From contig VXCM01001272.1 in the NCBI GenBank assembly GCA_014773175.1, positions 1 through 64,000 of the forward strand: a stretch of 64,000 nucleotides of DNA, given 5' to 3'. This DNA comes from Lucifuga dentata (Eukaryota; Chordata; Actinopteri; Ophidiiformes; Bythitidae). Positions 25,261-39,115 of this stretch are shown piece after piece (positions within the stretch are counted from its first letter, which is position 1; every line of letters starts with the position of its first letter). The translations under genes were made by a program, and so were the position numbers. The notes beneath the pieces were generated by a model. It searched no databases. It was not told the origin of the DNA and saw only the letters and a program-made list of their open reading frames with translations.

Positions 25261-26492
25261 GCCTCCAGTCCACCGGGCTAACCCTGCATTGTCCCCCAGT
25301 GGGATAAAGAATGTCCCATCTCCAGGCAGGACGGAGAGGCAAAGACAGTTCCTGTTAAAATACCACAAGAAAAGCCTCTGGGACTACCAGCACCATAACA
25401 ATTTCTATAAGTCAAATAGAAAAGGAGAGGAAGCCATTATAGTTGATTAAATAAACAGCTGAATTGAACTTTGTTACTTATTTAATACGTTGCAGCGGAC
25501 GCCACTTTTTGAGCCTTACTGGTGTTTGATTCATTAGTTCATGGATTAATTTTATCATGATGCCAGCAAAACACACATACACATTACAGTATCTATTTAG
25601 TGAATAACAATGTTTAATTATGCAATAGCAAAAGTGATCTTGCAGTATTTTAAGGCATCTTTTCCTAAGATAAAACTGTAGTCTATTATTGCTTCAAGTT
25701 ATGTTTTACTGTGCTTTTAGTATAACATCTTCCCCAGTGTGCATAATAGGTACCTATTTTAAGGGTAATAGAGGTTCATGTGTCTCAGTAGGTGGTTCAT
25801 ATCAGAAATATTTTAAATAAATCTATATAAAACTTAACTAATAGGCTGCAATCGCAGCTCGCATTAACTACAAGATGTTAGGAATAAGGCATCTTTGTTT
25901 TACTACTTACAGTATACTGGACATGGACATACAATATATTGTAGGTTAATAAAAAGAGGGAGGTAATTCCAACAAATGTCCACAAGGGGACAGCCATCAA
26001 CCAAAAGCATACGAAGCCTGACAACTTCTACTCAATCTGGTTTATCAATGGTTTTACTATGGATTAGATACCAGAGACTGCACAGACTATAAAATCAAAG
26101 ACAGACTTGTAATTACTAAGACAGGATCTTTTCCCAAAGCCAGGGATGAAAAAAAGGGATTATGCAGGTGATGGCTAGGGAGGAAGTGAGATGGTGCCTT
26201 TTTCACATTTCTAGTCTAGACTAATTGCTGTGATGCACTGAATGAAATTTATGCCTAATTGTGTATTGTATCTCACATGCCACAGAACACCGCTCTGTGT
26301 AGACGGCCCATGGCACAGTAGAACAGAAAGGTACTACCCTCTACAAACCTAATGTGGCTGAGCATCTTCCTTGTACATGAACAAGTGAATGTGCGTTTCT
26401 ATTTGTGCTGTGTGCTTGTATTTGTGCATTGCATGGTAAAGCCTGTCTTGTTTTTCATCCAAGTGATAGTGTATCCCTCACCTCTACTTGAC

Positions 26493-26494
<2 letters not shown>

Positions 26495-26541
<47 letters not shown>
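26495..26541. repeat. (GA)n microsatellite
   Basis: Uninterrupted GA tract of 47 bp. Confidence 0.95.
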
Positions 26542-26545
<4 letters not shown>

Positions 26546-27450
26546 CAAGGTATCCTGACTAATGATGCAGTACTGAGGCCTCAGCCTTTCATCTGCCTGC
26601 TGTCTTCACACATGCTACACCCAGGACAGCTCTCTAGACATGAGGGCAGCCAACATTTTATTAGACTAGTCAACTAATCGTTTGTGTCTTGGTTGACTCG
26701 ACCAGTAATTTATTCTATCTTTAATTTATGCAGAATTAGCTATTATTGATTAGTCTTCCTGGAAAATGATAGCCACATCTCTGGCATCACAGCAATATTC
26801 CTAAATATGCTTTGGTCTTCATTAATGACATTTTTTTATGAGATTTGTCTGCACAATTACTGCATTTGAAGAATGAGTCTGCAGAGTGACAGTGATATTG
26901 AAGACAATTTTAGTCAAAGTAATCCTACAACTATTAGTTGGCTTAGAATTTGTTTAGTCAAGGACATGTAAGCACACACACTTATGCATAAATGCAGTAA
27001 TGTGTATAAGAGAACATGATTAAAAATGCATGAACACATAAGTTCATAAATTCTGCTCTCATTGTGGCACTTTCCTAATCATTGCTAGCTTACCACAAAG
27101 GCATAGATTTTAGCTCATGAAATAATAAAACCAATAAATATAGTCTGAACATTTTAAATTTCATAAGTAGATTAAGCATTTATGTTTTCATTAACCATTT
27201 CTGGCATTTTTTTTACATACTTTTAAAAATACATATTTGCATTTTGAATTTCCCACTACTGCCTAATTACTGTTCCTCATCTCAGCATTACAACAAATGT
27301 CTGGAGAATATTTCTTTTCTCCTCTTCCACTCGCCCTCCACCTTTACCTCCTCCATGTTCTTCCTTTGATTCCTCCCTAACCCCTTTTACCCACTTCCTC
27401 TGTCCAACCACCACCTCCACACCTACCCCTATCTCTCCATTCTCCCCATT

Positions 27451-27492
<42 letters not shown>

Positions 27493-27515
27493 CCTCTCTC
27501 TCTCTCTCCCCTCTC
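27451..27515. repeat. CT-rich microsatellite
   Basis: TC runs with CCCC interruptions. Confidence 0.9.
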
Positions 27516-27671
27516 AGTAGCAGACCTGGCCTTAGGCATCGTTAGCTTAATTTAATAAAGGGGCTTAAGCTTTTGAGAGGCTTTTGAAGGATCTGACTGC
27601 TGTTAAATTCATTACAATCTATCAGCCACAAGAGACACAGCCTTGTTGCATGGCTGAGGAAGAGAGCGCTT

Positions 27672-27715
27672 GTGGTGGTGGTGGTGGTGGTGGTGGGGGG
27701 GNGGGGGGGGGGGGG
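27672..27715. repeat. (GGT)n then poly-G with single N (27702)
   Basis: GTG repeat passing into about 20 G broken by an N. It is G-quadruplex-prone and a typical sequencing stop. Confidence 0.9.
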
Positions 27716-30700
27716 TTGTAATAAAAACTGTTATGATTATTATAGTTAAGATGGAATCACACATTGTAAATTCTCACAACTTGCTCCTCCTCTCCCTATA
27801 GCACAATGTTATACTGTATATTGCAGGGGTGCTTGTAGTGTTGTGGACACCTGTATATCTGGTGGCTGAATTCCCTTGACTGGTGAAAGTGTGCATACTT
27901 TTTCCCTCTGAATATCTAAAAAGAATGGCTCCTTCACCCCATTTTTGAACTCCCTCATTTGTCTGGAAGACACACAACATTAAATAATCCCAACCTTCTG
28001 CTTCGCCTCAAGAGTGGCAGCTCTTTTAGCTTTTAAGGTAGGGAGACACACTCAGAGAGAAGGGGAAGGAGAGAGTTTGGCTCCCCGTACTCTACTTTAC
28101 TCTACTCACATCTTACCCTGCATCTTACCCTCCTCATTCACACAACATCTCAGCAATCCAACAAACCCACATATAATGCACAGGAACAATGAGCGGTGTG
28201 TATGTGTGTGTGTGTTCCACTTCCTTCTCCGAGAGATATTAAATTAAGGGTGTAGAGGTAATTAATATTCAGATCAGATGCCAAAGACAGAGGAGGGTCT
28301 CCACAAAGTGACAGGTTATGTAAAAAAGAAAAAGCAGGATTGAAGGAAATAGAGTGAAAAGAAAAAATTAAGGAGAAAGATGTCCCGCTGCCATGTTGTT
28401 AAAACAGAGTGCTGCACATCTGTCCCACACATACGCATAGTGTGGCAGTATACCAGCAATCCATCACTAGAAATCTATGCTAAGAATAAGATTTGACTGC
28501 ACTGTTTAAACAAAAGGCAGACAAAAGATGGCCCTCAGCGGTCTTTAAATCACACACAAAGCACTACAAACGTAAAACTTAGACAATACAATTACAGATT
28601 AGAGACAGCAGATTTTTGACTGGTTTACCCTAAAGACTCCTTCTAACAGACAGCCACAGAGGATCAATCACCAGTCATTTATCATTTATTCAGCCAAGTA
28701 CAAATGAAGGGAATGGGCTGAGGGAGTCCTGATGCGTGTGTGCATCAGTGCACTTTAAGGAGAAGGTGAATGTTGCGCAGTAATCTCTGCCATATTTACT
28801 TTACATGGGTCTAAATATGCTGCTTATCTACCCCTCCCCTTATTTACATACACAGACATGCAGCACCATATGTTGTGGAGCCACAGACTTGCTGTAAAAA
28901 CAAGGCAAAGGGCACCGCGAACAGAACGGGGAAATAAAAGTATGAAGAAAAGGAGATGTTAGGAACAAACACTGGTTAAAGTGTGGGGTGAGGGTGTCAA
29001 TGGGTTGAGCATGCTTGGCTGTGTTCCTTCCTTGATATCCTCCCACTATTTGAGTGTCTGTGTATGTGTGAGCAACAGGGGAGTATGTGGTAAGGCCTAT
29101 TAACAGATGTAGTGGTAATAGGCAGGGGGAGCCAGGATGTGTCTGAGCCACTGACCTGCCCATTAGCTCTCTCCACTCTGCTAAGACCTCACATCGATCA
29201 CCTGCTGCACATCATTGATCTGGCAAACCAGGCACGAGCACACTACTTAGACACAGCCTCCATCTCTCACGCCTCTCAATATTATTCTGTCTGTGTGTGT
29301 ACATGTATGTGCGAGGAGATATGTAAATGTGTGTTTTTAGTGTTTCTGCATACAATAGCTTGTGCATGCTCTTGTGCGGTTTACTGTCATGAATGTTAGG
29401 CCCCTCAAAGTGGACACACACTCTCACACACACCCTTCATTATAATATCAAAGGGCTGCGGAATTTTAAAACTGCTGTTATATCATTCCTTCCATTATTC
29501 AAATGTATTCCACCTTCCCACCTCTCTGCTGTGACATAATTAACAATGTACACTCCTCTATTAGCCACGCTGGCAGCAACTAATTGTTAGCTGTCAGTGT
29601 GAATGTTCAGAGCACATAGCTACCCTTAACCTCCTGAGTGCTTGCGAATATGTGCACACATACACACAAAAACACAATTTCTACATTTGCTGTACCCCAA
29701 TCCATGACATGGATATAGGCCCTGTTTTAATATGAGTTGGACTTGGATTTTTACGGACAGTATCTCAGCTACTAATTAGATCCTGAATATTCTCACCTTG
29801 CTCCAATTGCAGAGATGAAGCCCCACTGTCTGTTCCCCTCATTACAGCAGGAGACAGAAGCATCACTATGACTATTTCACTCTGAGAAAAAAAAATGCAA
29901 GAGGAAGAGAAGTAGGAAAACACAATAGGAGGAATATAAAAACTATGACTATTCTACTGTCATACTGAGAACAGAGAGTGGAAGATGAAAGACAAGGAAA
30001 AAAGGAGGTGGAGAGGGACAGAGGTAAGGAGAAGGAGAGGGAGGAATAAAGGAAGAGGGAAGAGGATAATGGGAAAAGGAAAGAGATGGTACCAGTCCAG
30101 ATGGAGATGCGTGGATGCACGTTAGACAGGAGCAGGTGTGACTGTATGTTTTTAGTAAAGAGCAGAAGGGGAAAAAATAGTAAGATCGAGAAAGTACAGA
30201 AGCAGAGTTGGGGAGTCTGAGCTGGTTTTACATATTCAAACACACATAAGAACCCGTAAATATGAGAAAACACATATGCCAACAGACAAACAGATTAATG
30301 AAACAGATGAAACAGCTCTTAGCTCTTACTGTAAACAAGAAGTTAGAGATGTCACTGAGTTTGAAAGTAAGCTCTGGTAACCCTTGTTCTCATTGCGTTA
30401 GGTATTCAATCTTAAATGGAAGTGTATATCTAAGAGGGTTCCATTTGAATAACAAACAGGAGAAGGAATGACAGGTGGACTACAGAAAGAATGTAGGATT
30501 CTTATGTAGTCCATAAAAACTTTCAGTTTTTTTTTTTTTATAAAAATCTCCCCCACCTCCCCCACCCCACACAAAAACCCTTAAACAGATGGCACAGGGA
30601 TTTGATAGCCAAACCAATTATTTATCTAATTATGACTTAACACTTAACAGCATAATCTCCCACTGCAATTGTTAGGTATTCAAATAGGGGTGATTAAGGG

Positions 30701-30909
30701 GGTTATGCAAATTTAAACAAAATCATTAGGCTTACAGTGGAAGTTAACATGAGCAGTTGAGCACGCCCACTAAATAGGGATGCACCATATGAATACAGCC
30801 AATATACACACAATGATTTTGCTTTAAGTATTGTGAACTATCAGTACTATTGTTTCTCTAGTTTGTATTACAATGATGTGCAAATGGGTAGAATTTACAG
30901 GAAATGTAA

Positions 30910-30913
<4 letters not shown>

Positions 30914-30955
<42 letters not shown>
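30914..30955. repeat. (AG)n microsatellite
   Basis: Uninterrupted AG tract of about 42 bp. Confidence 0.95.
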
Positions 30956-30957
<2 letters not shown>

Positions 30958-33900
30958 TAGCAGCAGTCAATGTGAGTTCAGGCCCGTGCTAATAGGGTAA
31001 TTGCATTGATTTCCATTTAGCTGCACTCTCTGATGTTATTTACAGCATTTAACCCAACAAACAAGGCCCTTTTCTCTTGTCTCAGCTTGCTTTTAACCAG
31101 CCATGACAAGCTGTCAACCCCTTTTCCTCTGCCCTTTGCTCACACTTCACCCTTTTCACAACTGCCAAAACAGCCAAATTATTATTATTAGTTATTATTA
31201 GGCCATTAATAACAGTCACACTAGCACATATTCCCACTCCACTTCTGTATTTCTTTTAGTGTTACAGTTCTCTCAGGCCTGTGGCATGATCACTGAGTAG
31301 CTTTGAAGTAGCCTTGTGTATTCCACCCCACTGAGATGAGGTGGTGCGTTAAGGTGTGAGAAGATTGTTTAGTAGACATAACATCAAGACCAAATCGTGT
31401 TTCTCGTTGCAGTACCAAATTGTGGAGGCTCCATAATACTTAAGGTGCTGCTGTAGTTCACAATCACTACTCAAAAATGTGAATCCTGACAAAGTGGGAC
31501 ACCTTGAACACTATAAGACCTGTGACTGGTCTGCCTGGTTTGCTGATAGTGAAGACAGTATGGAGCAGGATGAAGAGAGGCAAAATTACTTATTTTTCAG
31601 TAATGCTTAAGAAATATGTATTTTGTGTCTACTATAAATCAATTCCTATGCAGCGTGCATCGATGGTGTAAACATTGTAACACCTCTATGAAGATGTCAA
31701 ATTCAGCCTATAGATTCTCTTACATATCTTACTCATCTCTCACAACATTAGAGTATATGAGAGTTAAAGAGAGAGTGTGAGTAAGAGTGTGTAGTGATTA
31801 GCATGCAGCAGATAGAGTCCTGTATTAGTGCTATATTAATGTGGTGGTCACGTCTGGGACACAGATAGACTACATTAAGCTCATCATCACTCTTCTATGC
31901 ACATCAAGGGTGTGCCCAGACCTGCAACCTACCATGCCAGTTCAAGACCAGCAGGAGATTTGATGTTAAACTGTATGCATATACATAATTCACTTTATCA
32001 GTCATCAGTTTATGAGGACTGTGGATGGAGACAGAGTAAAAAGTATTGCACAGTATGTGGAGGAGTGTTTTATACATTCAAAGAGACCATATGTGTTCTA
32101 TATGTTGTGTTTGTGAAGAGCTTCACATATGACTCATTTCATTCATATCCAAGGACTGTGTGGGTGATATAATGGCTCAGTATTAGCATTACTGAGACTC
32201 TAGTGTGTGGAAGTGTGTGTTATGTTTACATATGAATGAAACATATGCCAATGCGTAGTGCAGTATCATCAGTAACCACACTTCTAACAATGGTCTGTTG
32301 GGGACTTGAAGTCCTAAACCTAGCAATGTTAGCACCATGCTCTACACAAAGCTCAAAGGTAAACGTGGCCATCACAACACATGAGCATTCATAAATAAGC
32401 ATATAATAAACCCAAAGACAGAGAGAGAGCATTATAATATCAGGGACATAAATTAATCATTTATTAGTACTTTAAAGGCCTCTTTCTGTCATAGCTTTTA
32501 TGTATATGCTAAATATTTTGTAACCAGCAAAGGCATACACTTTTCTGTTTGCCTGCTATGCCTTCCTCTCCCTCCACATCCTCTATTAATTTCGTTTATT
32601 TAAATTAATATAGAGGACATATTCGTTGCAGAGTACCCCTATGTTTTTACAGCCATCTTTTAAAACCACAAACTCCATACTCTGTTATTCCCTCTGATAA
32701 AAGGTCTACAATACACACACACACACAAATCTAGTGTTATCCTTTGTTCATCATGCTTTACAAGAAGAAACAAGGACTCCAATGTGATGTAAATCAGTAT
32801 AGCCAGCCATGATGTACAGTAGATGCTACATTGAAAACAGGTGTGGTGTCTCTGAATTACTGCAAAAAGTAAACATGACGATAGTGAAGGTTTAGGTATG
32901 TTTTCATCACTGTCCCTCCCTCCCTCTCCCTCTCTGTGGGGGTTCACACACACACACACAGCACTACCAAGTGTGCAACTGTAAGATGATAAGGAAGGCT
33001 AAGGAGCTTCTATCCTTGCAGAACACACACACTCAAAGGGATAAGCTATGGACTAGTCTGGATCCTCAAAACACATAAACATGAAGAAGCAGCCATTACA
33101 AAGCAGGAGCTCTCTTCTCACCGCTAAGCAGCAGAGAAGGAGGGAGGGAAGAAAATGAGAGAATGGAAGGATTTAGGCATCATCTGTGGATGAACATGCC
33201 ATCTCCTCCTCCCTGTTAGCACAGACTAGCTTGTACTTCTAATTGCCAATTCAGCCCTCTTTTCAGCTCTGCTAGCCTCCCTTCCCAACACCTACTGTCT
33301 TTGGACAAGTGGGTTAGTGAGGACTGATACATGGAGTGTTTGGTAACAGTCTTTACATTCCAAAGCAACATAAGCTATGGCTATGAACATTAGAAACACA
33401 TTCCCTAAGCCAAGCACACACTTCACACTCCTCCAACACACTCTGCCCGCATGCAGATGGTGTGTGGTGAAAGCCAGCAGGGCAAGGCTGTGCATGTCAG
33501 TGTGTATGCATGTATGTGTATTTACAATATGTGTGTAAATGGAGGACAGTGTTTGTAGGAGCTTAAGTCTATGTATGTGAAGTGCTAGAGGTCTCACCTG
33601 GGGCAAGAGGAATTAACACCAGCAAATTTTACTGCATCCATTTTAATTTTGCTGGTAACCAGACCATCTGCTAACCATCCTGCTCCAAACATGAAGAAAA
33701 AAAAACAGAGAAATGGGCTATCCTGCAATCGCTCCTACCTCCCCCGTCTCTCCTCACCTCCTCCAGCCTCTCTCCAACACAGTGAGGGGCAGAGATAACA
33801 ACCTCAAGGCCGTGGTGTTGCTGCCAGCCTTTAAACCTTTCCATCTCTCTTTTCCTCACTCTCTGTGGTTTTCAAGATTAAAAAGCGAGATGGATCACAG

Positions 33901-34805
33901 GAAAACATGGTACCCAAAAGACTTGTAGCTGCAGCTAAGGCTACAACCAGAGCACAGCCCTGTGGAAAACCACTGACATACAAACACACTCACATATCAT
34001 GTGCATGTAGGCGAATAAAAACAGAAATTGGTATGTAGACCGATGACGATGTACTGTAGTTGTGCCAAAAAAATAAAAAATAAATAAATAAAATAATGCT
34101 GCAGAAATATTTTTGTTTTTACACAATCATACATAATATTAATAATTTTAGGCAGATACACAGATGAATGGATCTGTTTGTGAGTGCATGTCGATGTGTG
34201 TTAGGATACAGATGGGCTCCAGTGGGCTGTAACAAAACCTCTCTGACAGCACCTTAACAAGGCCACCATCCTTTGACTCCTGCATCTGTGTCAGTGTTGA
34301 ACAGCCAAAACACACATTAGAACAAACATGCATAAATATAAGCCTAAATATGCATTTAGTTCAGTGTACACATTACATACACACAGTATATGTCATACAT
34401 ACAAACTCAGAATATAACAGCTGACATTTGTCACAATAACAAAAAAAGCTTCTTGTCTACTCCTCTCCTTCTCATTCAATATGGGAAGATTCCGCACTTT
34501 CCATAATGAGGTTGGAAGTGTTTTGTTCGTACAAATAATGACACAGGGAAAAAGAAGAGAGGGGGTGAGAGGAATACACTGATCTAATTAGCAGCTAGTT
34601 AGCAGCAAAACAGTGGAGTCCAATTAGGGGGTGTGTTGAAGGGTATGTGGTGAAGAGTTTAAATGCTATCCTAAAAATCAAGCCTGTTTATTTGTTCTTC
34701 TACCAGGAGACACACTTGGTACATATGACTGCAGGACTTAGACAAATAGGGTGAGAGTTGAGCAAGTGTTTATTTTAGATGAAGAGAGGGGAGAGAAGGA
34801 GGGTA

Positions 34806-34807
<2 letters not shown>

Positions 34808-34849
<42 letters not shown>
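34808..34849. repeat. (GA)n microsatellite
   Basis: Uninterrupted GA tract of 42 bp. Confidence 0.95.
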
Positions 34850-34851
<2 letters not shown>

Positions 34852-36872
34852 TTTGGTGGACTAATTGTGAATGTTAGAGAGCTGTTGCATATACCCACCA
34901 ATGTGTATGAATGTGTGTGTGTCTATGTGTGATGCACGTGAGTGTGTATGTCTCTTTTATGAGGGGGGCACAGTTGTCTGATACACTTAGCCTCCTCATT
35001 AATATCCAGAATCTTCAGAGACCACCTCCAACAGCCAAAACTCTACTTCGCTGCCACATACCACACACACATGCACACACGCACACACACTACATCTCTC
35101 TCTCTCTCTCTCTCTCTCTCCTTTCCTCTTGGCATGATCTCCCCCTGTCGGCAGGTGCACACTCCAGTGGCAGCCAAAGTGCCAACCTGCCCTCCATATG
35201 CCCGCCTCCACAGTGCCAGCTTACTCCCGCCACTCCCTACCAGGATTCAGCTGGCTGGCCCTCCCCAAATCTGTTCCTGCTCACCACTCCCCATCCTCCC
35301 TCACACTTATCAGTATCCACCCTTAGCTCTTCTTCTCCCACACACACCCCTCTTTGTTCATCCGTCTCTTGCCAGTTGTTTCTCTTTTCTCTCCGTGGAG
35401 GACTTCAACAGCCATCTCACATCCACTTGTCCCCCTTTAACCTCTCTCTCAACTTACACTTTGCTTTCCCCTGACCTTCATCCACTGATTTCAACCCTCC
35501 TAAGCATCCCCCAGTTGTTCAGCTCTTTTCCAAGACCTCCTTTGACATGATGCCGAGAGACCATAGCATACACACACAGAGCCAGAAGCCAGGCCACATC
35601 AATCAACACCAGAGTGTACCGTGACTTCATGTCAGATCGATGTATCATCCTTTAACTGGTTGTGCTCTGGAATTTATATGAAAACCTGCTCCCAGACCAG
35701 TGGAAGAGGTTATACTTCTTAAGTTACTTAACTCTAAAGCATGGTGAATATCTGGGTGTCTGCAGTACGAACACTGTGAGTGTTTGCATAAATGGTTGTG
35801 GAGAGAAAATGAGAGAGTGTTTTTATGTGAACCCACTTAGACTGCTGCTGTTACCTTGTCTGACTTTTCAGCTTGTACAGTTTTCCCTAAGGGTGTGAAA
35901 CCACCCATATCAAGGCTACATTCTGACACCAAGCAGCCAGCTAAACACAAGTGAACACATAAACACAAAAGCACAAACACAACGTCCACATGGCTGGATA
36001 TGAGATATATCACTCATCTTTTGCCCATCTCTCTATTTTAAGAAAAAAGAGAAGGGCGACATTTCTGAAGTACATAGACAGATAAACCCAAACACAATGC
36101 ATGAGATTTATACTCAATTGTAGCCACTGTTTGTTTTGTGGTTGCTGTAAGGCTTCCATAAACACAGCGTGATGGAACCATAATACTGTGTGCTCCCCTC
36201 ATTACTCCTTCTCCTGAGGAAGTCATCTGAGCAGCCTAGAGCATTCTATGCAGGTCACAACCATCATCTATCATCCATCACCGAGTCTCCTGCTTTCCAC
36301 TTTCTCTCTCTCTCTCACTCACACACAGACACACCTCACGCACACACTCGGTGTGTGACAGTGATTTTAACAGGATGTTTTTGACCCAGTCACTAATCAC
36401 AAGCTCTATACTAAACCGCTGTCTGACAAAGATGGGATGGCAAGAGATAGAGAATGAGTGAGCAAGGGATGATGGACAGGTGGAGGACAGGAACAAAGTG
36501 CGGGGCCAGAGACCTTCCCTCAAGTCTTCTCCAGTTTTTAAAAGGATGTGATGAGTTCTCGCCATTCTCTTAATCTATCCCCTATGATTCATTTCCATTT
36601 CTTCTGTGCTGAGAGGTGCTCAGCCACACACGCACACACACACACACACGCACACGCACACGCACATACACACAAAAGGAAGAACCTCTGCACATTAAGG
36701 GGAGATAGAGGCATTCATTACTGAAGTGTGGTCTCTGACCAAGGCAATTCATCTCTGGTGTCTACACCTACTGACAACCCAGGATCCACTACCCCTCTCT
36801 GACCTTTGCACCTTCTGCTGACACCCAGAGATCCTGGGTTTCTCATTCCTTTTCTCATCTTTAACCCCTCAG

Positions 36873-37049
36873 GCACTTAGAATGTATAGAGAGAAGCCTC
36901 CCGGTGGCAGAGGTATTTACAATGTATCTATAAATGTTGCAGCACCATGCCTTCCTCTTTCAATCTTGGAGACTGGCCACAGGGGTGGGAGGGATCCCTG
37001 CCACTCCACATGGAGGCTCAGCATGGACCCTACAGCTCGACACCAGGAG
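36873..37049 (+). other. Candidate plus-strand exon, unidentified
   Basis: A strong acceptor (ctcatctttaacccctcag at 36854-36872) and a good donor (CCAGGAG before gtaggt at 37050) delimit 177 bp. One frame is open across the whole stretch (59 codons, phase 0 at both ends). Another frame starts at ATG 36947 in a good context (gcaccATG), is open for 34 codons plus one base, and reads MPSSFNLGDWPQGWEGS at its start. Neither translation resembles a family I know. The orientation is opposite to gse1, so it would belong to a divergent gene or non-coding transcript. Splice-like signals are common by chance in a window of this size, so this remains a guess. Confidence 0.2.
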
Positions 37050-38074
37050 GTAGGTTACAGAGCACGAGTGTCTCCTACCCACAGACAGAAAGTTGGCATT
37101 CAACACAAACTGTGGAGACAGCAGCTGGCTGTCTGTATAAAAAGGAACATTCTTAAAAGAATGATGAAAGAGGAGGTGAGGGGATTGAGAATGGGGAAAT
37201 AAAGGGCTAAGCTCTCATCAGCTAATGATTGGAATGCTGTCATCTTAAAAGGCCGCTCCAATTCATACACAAAGATACAGACACACACTCTCTACTGAGT
37301 TCCAAAATAGAAACGCAATTTCCAAAAATCCCTATGACCCTCTCCCTAGGTGGTATAATTCTCTGTTGTCCCCTCCTCTTCCTCATAAATCTTAGCCTCA
37401 CACACTCCTAATTACCCCAAGAAGTGTGAGAGAATTACCCTGCATCTCCCTCTAACCTCATCTGTCTCTTCTTTGTGCTTGTTTTGTTTATCAGCCATGC
37501 ATTACGGAGCAGTCACAATGGTAGGGAACATTTTAGATCAATTTTAAAATCCATGAGATCTGCCTATTTTCAAGTGTGTGCATGTGTGTTTGTATGAACT
37601 TTTAAGTGTGAGAGTATCTTTGCTCAGCTGAACACTAATACCTGCTGGTCTAGCTACTCTGCCAGGAAGGAAGGATGGTGTAAATGAGCCTCTGCTCTGG
37701 CAGAAGAAGGTCATTTGGCAACATACAGTATTGTCTATCCCTTGTTTAATTGTTTACCTAAATGCATAATGTGTGTGTGTGTGTGTGCATGTGTGTGTGT
37801 GTGTGTGTGTNGGGGTGAAGAATTTAACACAGCTCGTTGTAGCACAGTTGATGTCACTTTGGGATTACAAATTAAGATTGCTTGTAGTTTCTCCATTTTT
37901 GAAAGATACATCTTTTAAGCCATACAGCCTTAGGCCTTATAGAAAAATGTTTCAGACTTGTCAAATTGTGACATCTTTGTCTCCGGGGGCTGAAACAATG
38001 CTTTACATTCATTCAACTGGGATGCAAGTTTGGAAACCGTCTCAAAAGTAAATAAAATCTGATCAAACATAGGA

Positions 38075-38125
38075 TGGGATATATGGGATATAGGATCCAA
38101 TATAGGATAGAATCCAATATAGGTT
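38075..38125. repeat. Short imperfect tandem repeat ggatata/ccaatata
   Basis: The units ggatatatgggatataggat and ccaatataggatagaatccaa (with variation) recur within about 50 bp. Confidence 0.6.
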
Positions 38126-38827
38126 GTTAAAGGACACGTCTCTGACAGAATGGATAAATGTAGCATGGTTAGCTACCACAGTCCAATTTTTCTTCTTTTT
38201 TAGAATTCATATAAAGTTTACAAGTAAATCAGCAGAGATGTCGGAAGATAATCACAGACAGCTATGAGTGCACTTGATTTGATTTATGTTTAATGAATGA
38301 ATGAATGAATGATTGGCCCCAGGCTGTCTGAAGCACTAGTCTGGTCAGCATAGACACCATGATGGTCAAATCTGCCCTTCAGGACTGACAGCGGGATACA
38401 GTTGTCCTAGATGGTGTCTGCATGCAGAGTCAACAGTCCTGTGAAGTCCCAGTTCAAGGTGTCCTGTCTGTGCCACAGGCCAAAATCAATAAGAGGTTCT
38501 CACGTTAAATAGGTCATATAAACTCTACAACCTGCCTCACATTATTTCCCCCAGTTTCTTCTTATTGACCTTTCTATCTGTCCTCATAATCCATTTTGTT
38601 GCTGTCTATCTCACAGAAAGGAGAGAAATGATTATGTCAATACAAATCAGTGTTATTTTTTAACATCTTCATCATTGTATTACCATATGATAATAAATGA
38701 GTGTTATAAAAACACTAAAGTAGTGCACTGTTGGTCAGCTGCTGGTCACATCTCTGCCCTCTAATGCTAAACCATAAATGAAAACTAATACTATGTGTAC
38801 ACATGTCAATGCATACTCATATTCATT

Positions 38828-38832
<5 letters not shown>

Positions 38833-38884
<52 letters not shown>
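38833..38884. repeat. (GT)26 microsatellite
   Basis: 52 bp of uninterrupted GT. Confidence 0.96.
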
Positions 38885-38886
<2 letters not shown>

Positions 38887-39065
38887 ACCCAGCACCATCA
38901 GATGCATGCAGGGTTTAATTAGAATTCTCTGTAGTCTAATTTGATTAGTGGAGGCAAGGAAGATGATGGCAATTAGAGCTTGGCTATTTCTGCTGCTGGA
39001 ATAATGTTTCAGGAGGGAGGTGACAACATACGCATACATGCACACGCACCACACATACACCCACA

Positions 39066-39066
<1 letters not shown>

Positions 39067-39112
<46 letters not shown>
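39067..39112. repeat. (AC)n microsatellite
   Basis: 46 bp of AC, only about 180 bases from the GT tract at 38833 and complementary to it. Confidence 0.95.

Positions 39113-39115
<3 letters not shown>

Larger units (their letters stand above)
24640..25300. promoter_or_regulatory. CpG island, probable gse1 promoter
   Basis: This is the only strongly CpG-rich stretch in the window. I count roughly two dozen CpGs between 25021 and 25280, with further clusters at 24660-24820 (for example acgcgcgagcgc), against a CpG-poor background elsewhere. It contains a GC box (ggagggggcgggg near 25220) and ETS-like sites (ccggaag and cttcctc near 25170-25195). A GA microsatellite lies between the two clusters. 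Vertebrate CpG islands of this kind normally mark broad promoters, and the minus-strand donor at its left edge suggests transcription towards the gse1 exons. A plus-strand TATAAAA-like sequence sits at about 24598 (ggctataaaacgcg), so divergent transcription is possible but not supported further. Confidence 0.6.
25301..36872. other. Non-coding upstream flank, first part
   Basis: No recognisable gene is present. The stretch holds GA and CT microsatellites (26495-26541, 27451-27515, 30914-30955, 34808-34849), a GGT/poly-G tract with an N at 27702, and a TAGTC/GACTA-rich patch near 26660-26690 that resembles a degraded DNA transposon. Two AT-rich, non-repetitive stretches (27525-27650 and 30960-31150) look like vertebrate conserved non-coding DNA, but conservation cannot be judged from one sequence. 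Confidence 0.6.

Noticed and set aside
26656..26700. gactagtcaactaatcg motif cluster suggesting a hAT-type repeat
   Set aside because: Too degraded to define ends or family.
33617..33657. Hairpin accagcaaat...attttgctggt
   Set aside because: Short imperfect stem with a large loop; similar structures are expected by chance in AT-rich DNA.
34911..35474. 187-codon plus-strand open frame with a Ser/Pro-rich stretch (SANLPSICPPPQCQL) after an acceptor-like ggcag at about 35155
   Set aside because: Its first half is CT/CA microsatellite translation, and the rest is pyrimidine-rich DNA in which several overlapping frames stay open. No family match and no clear donor.
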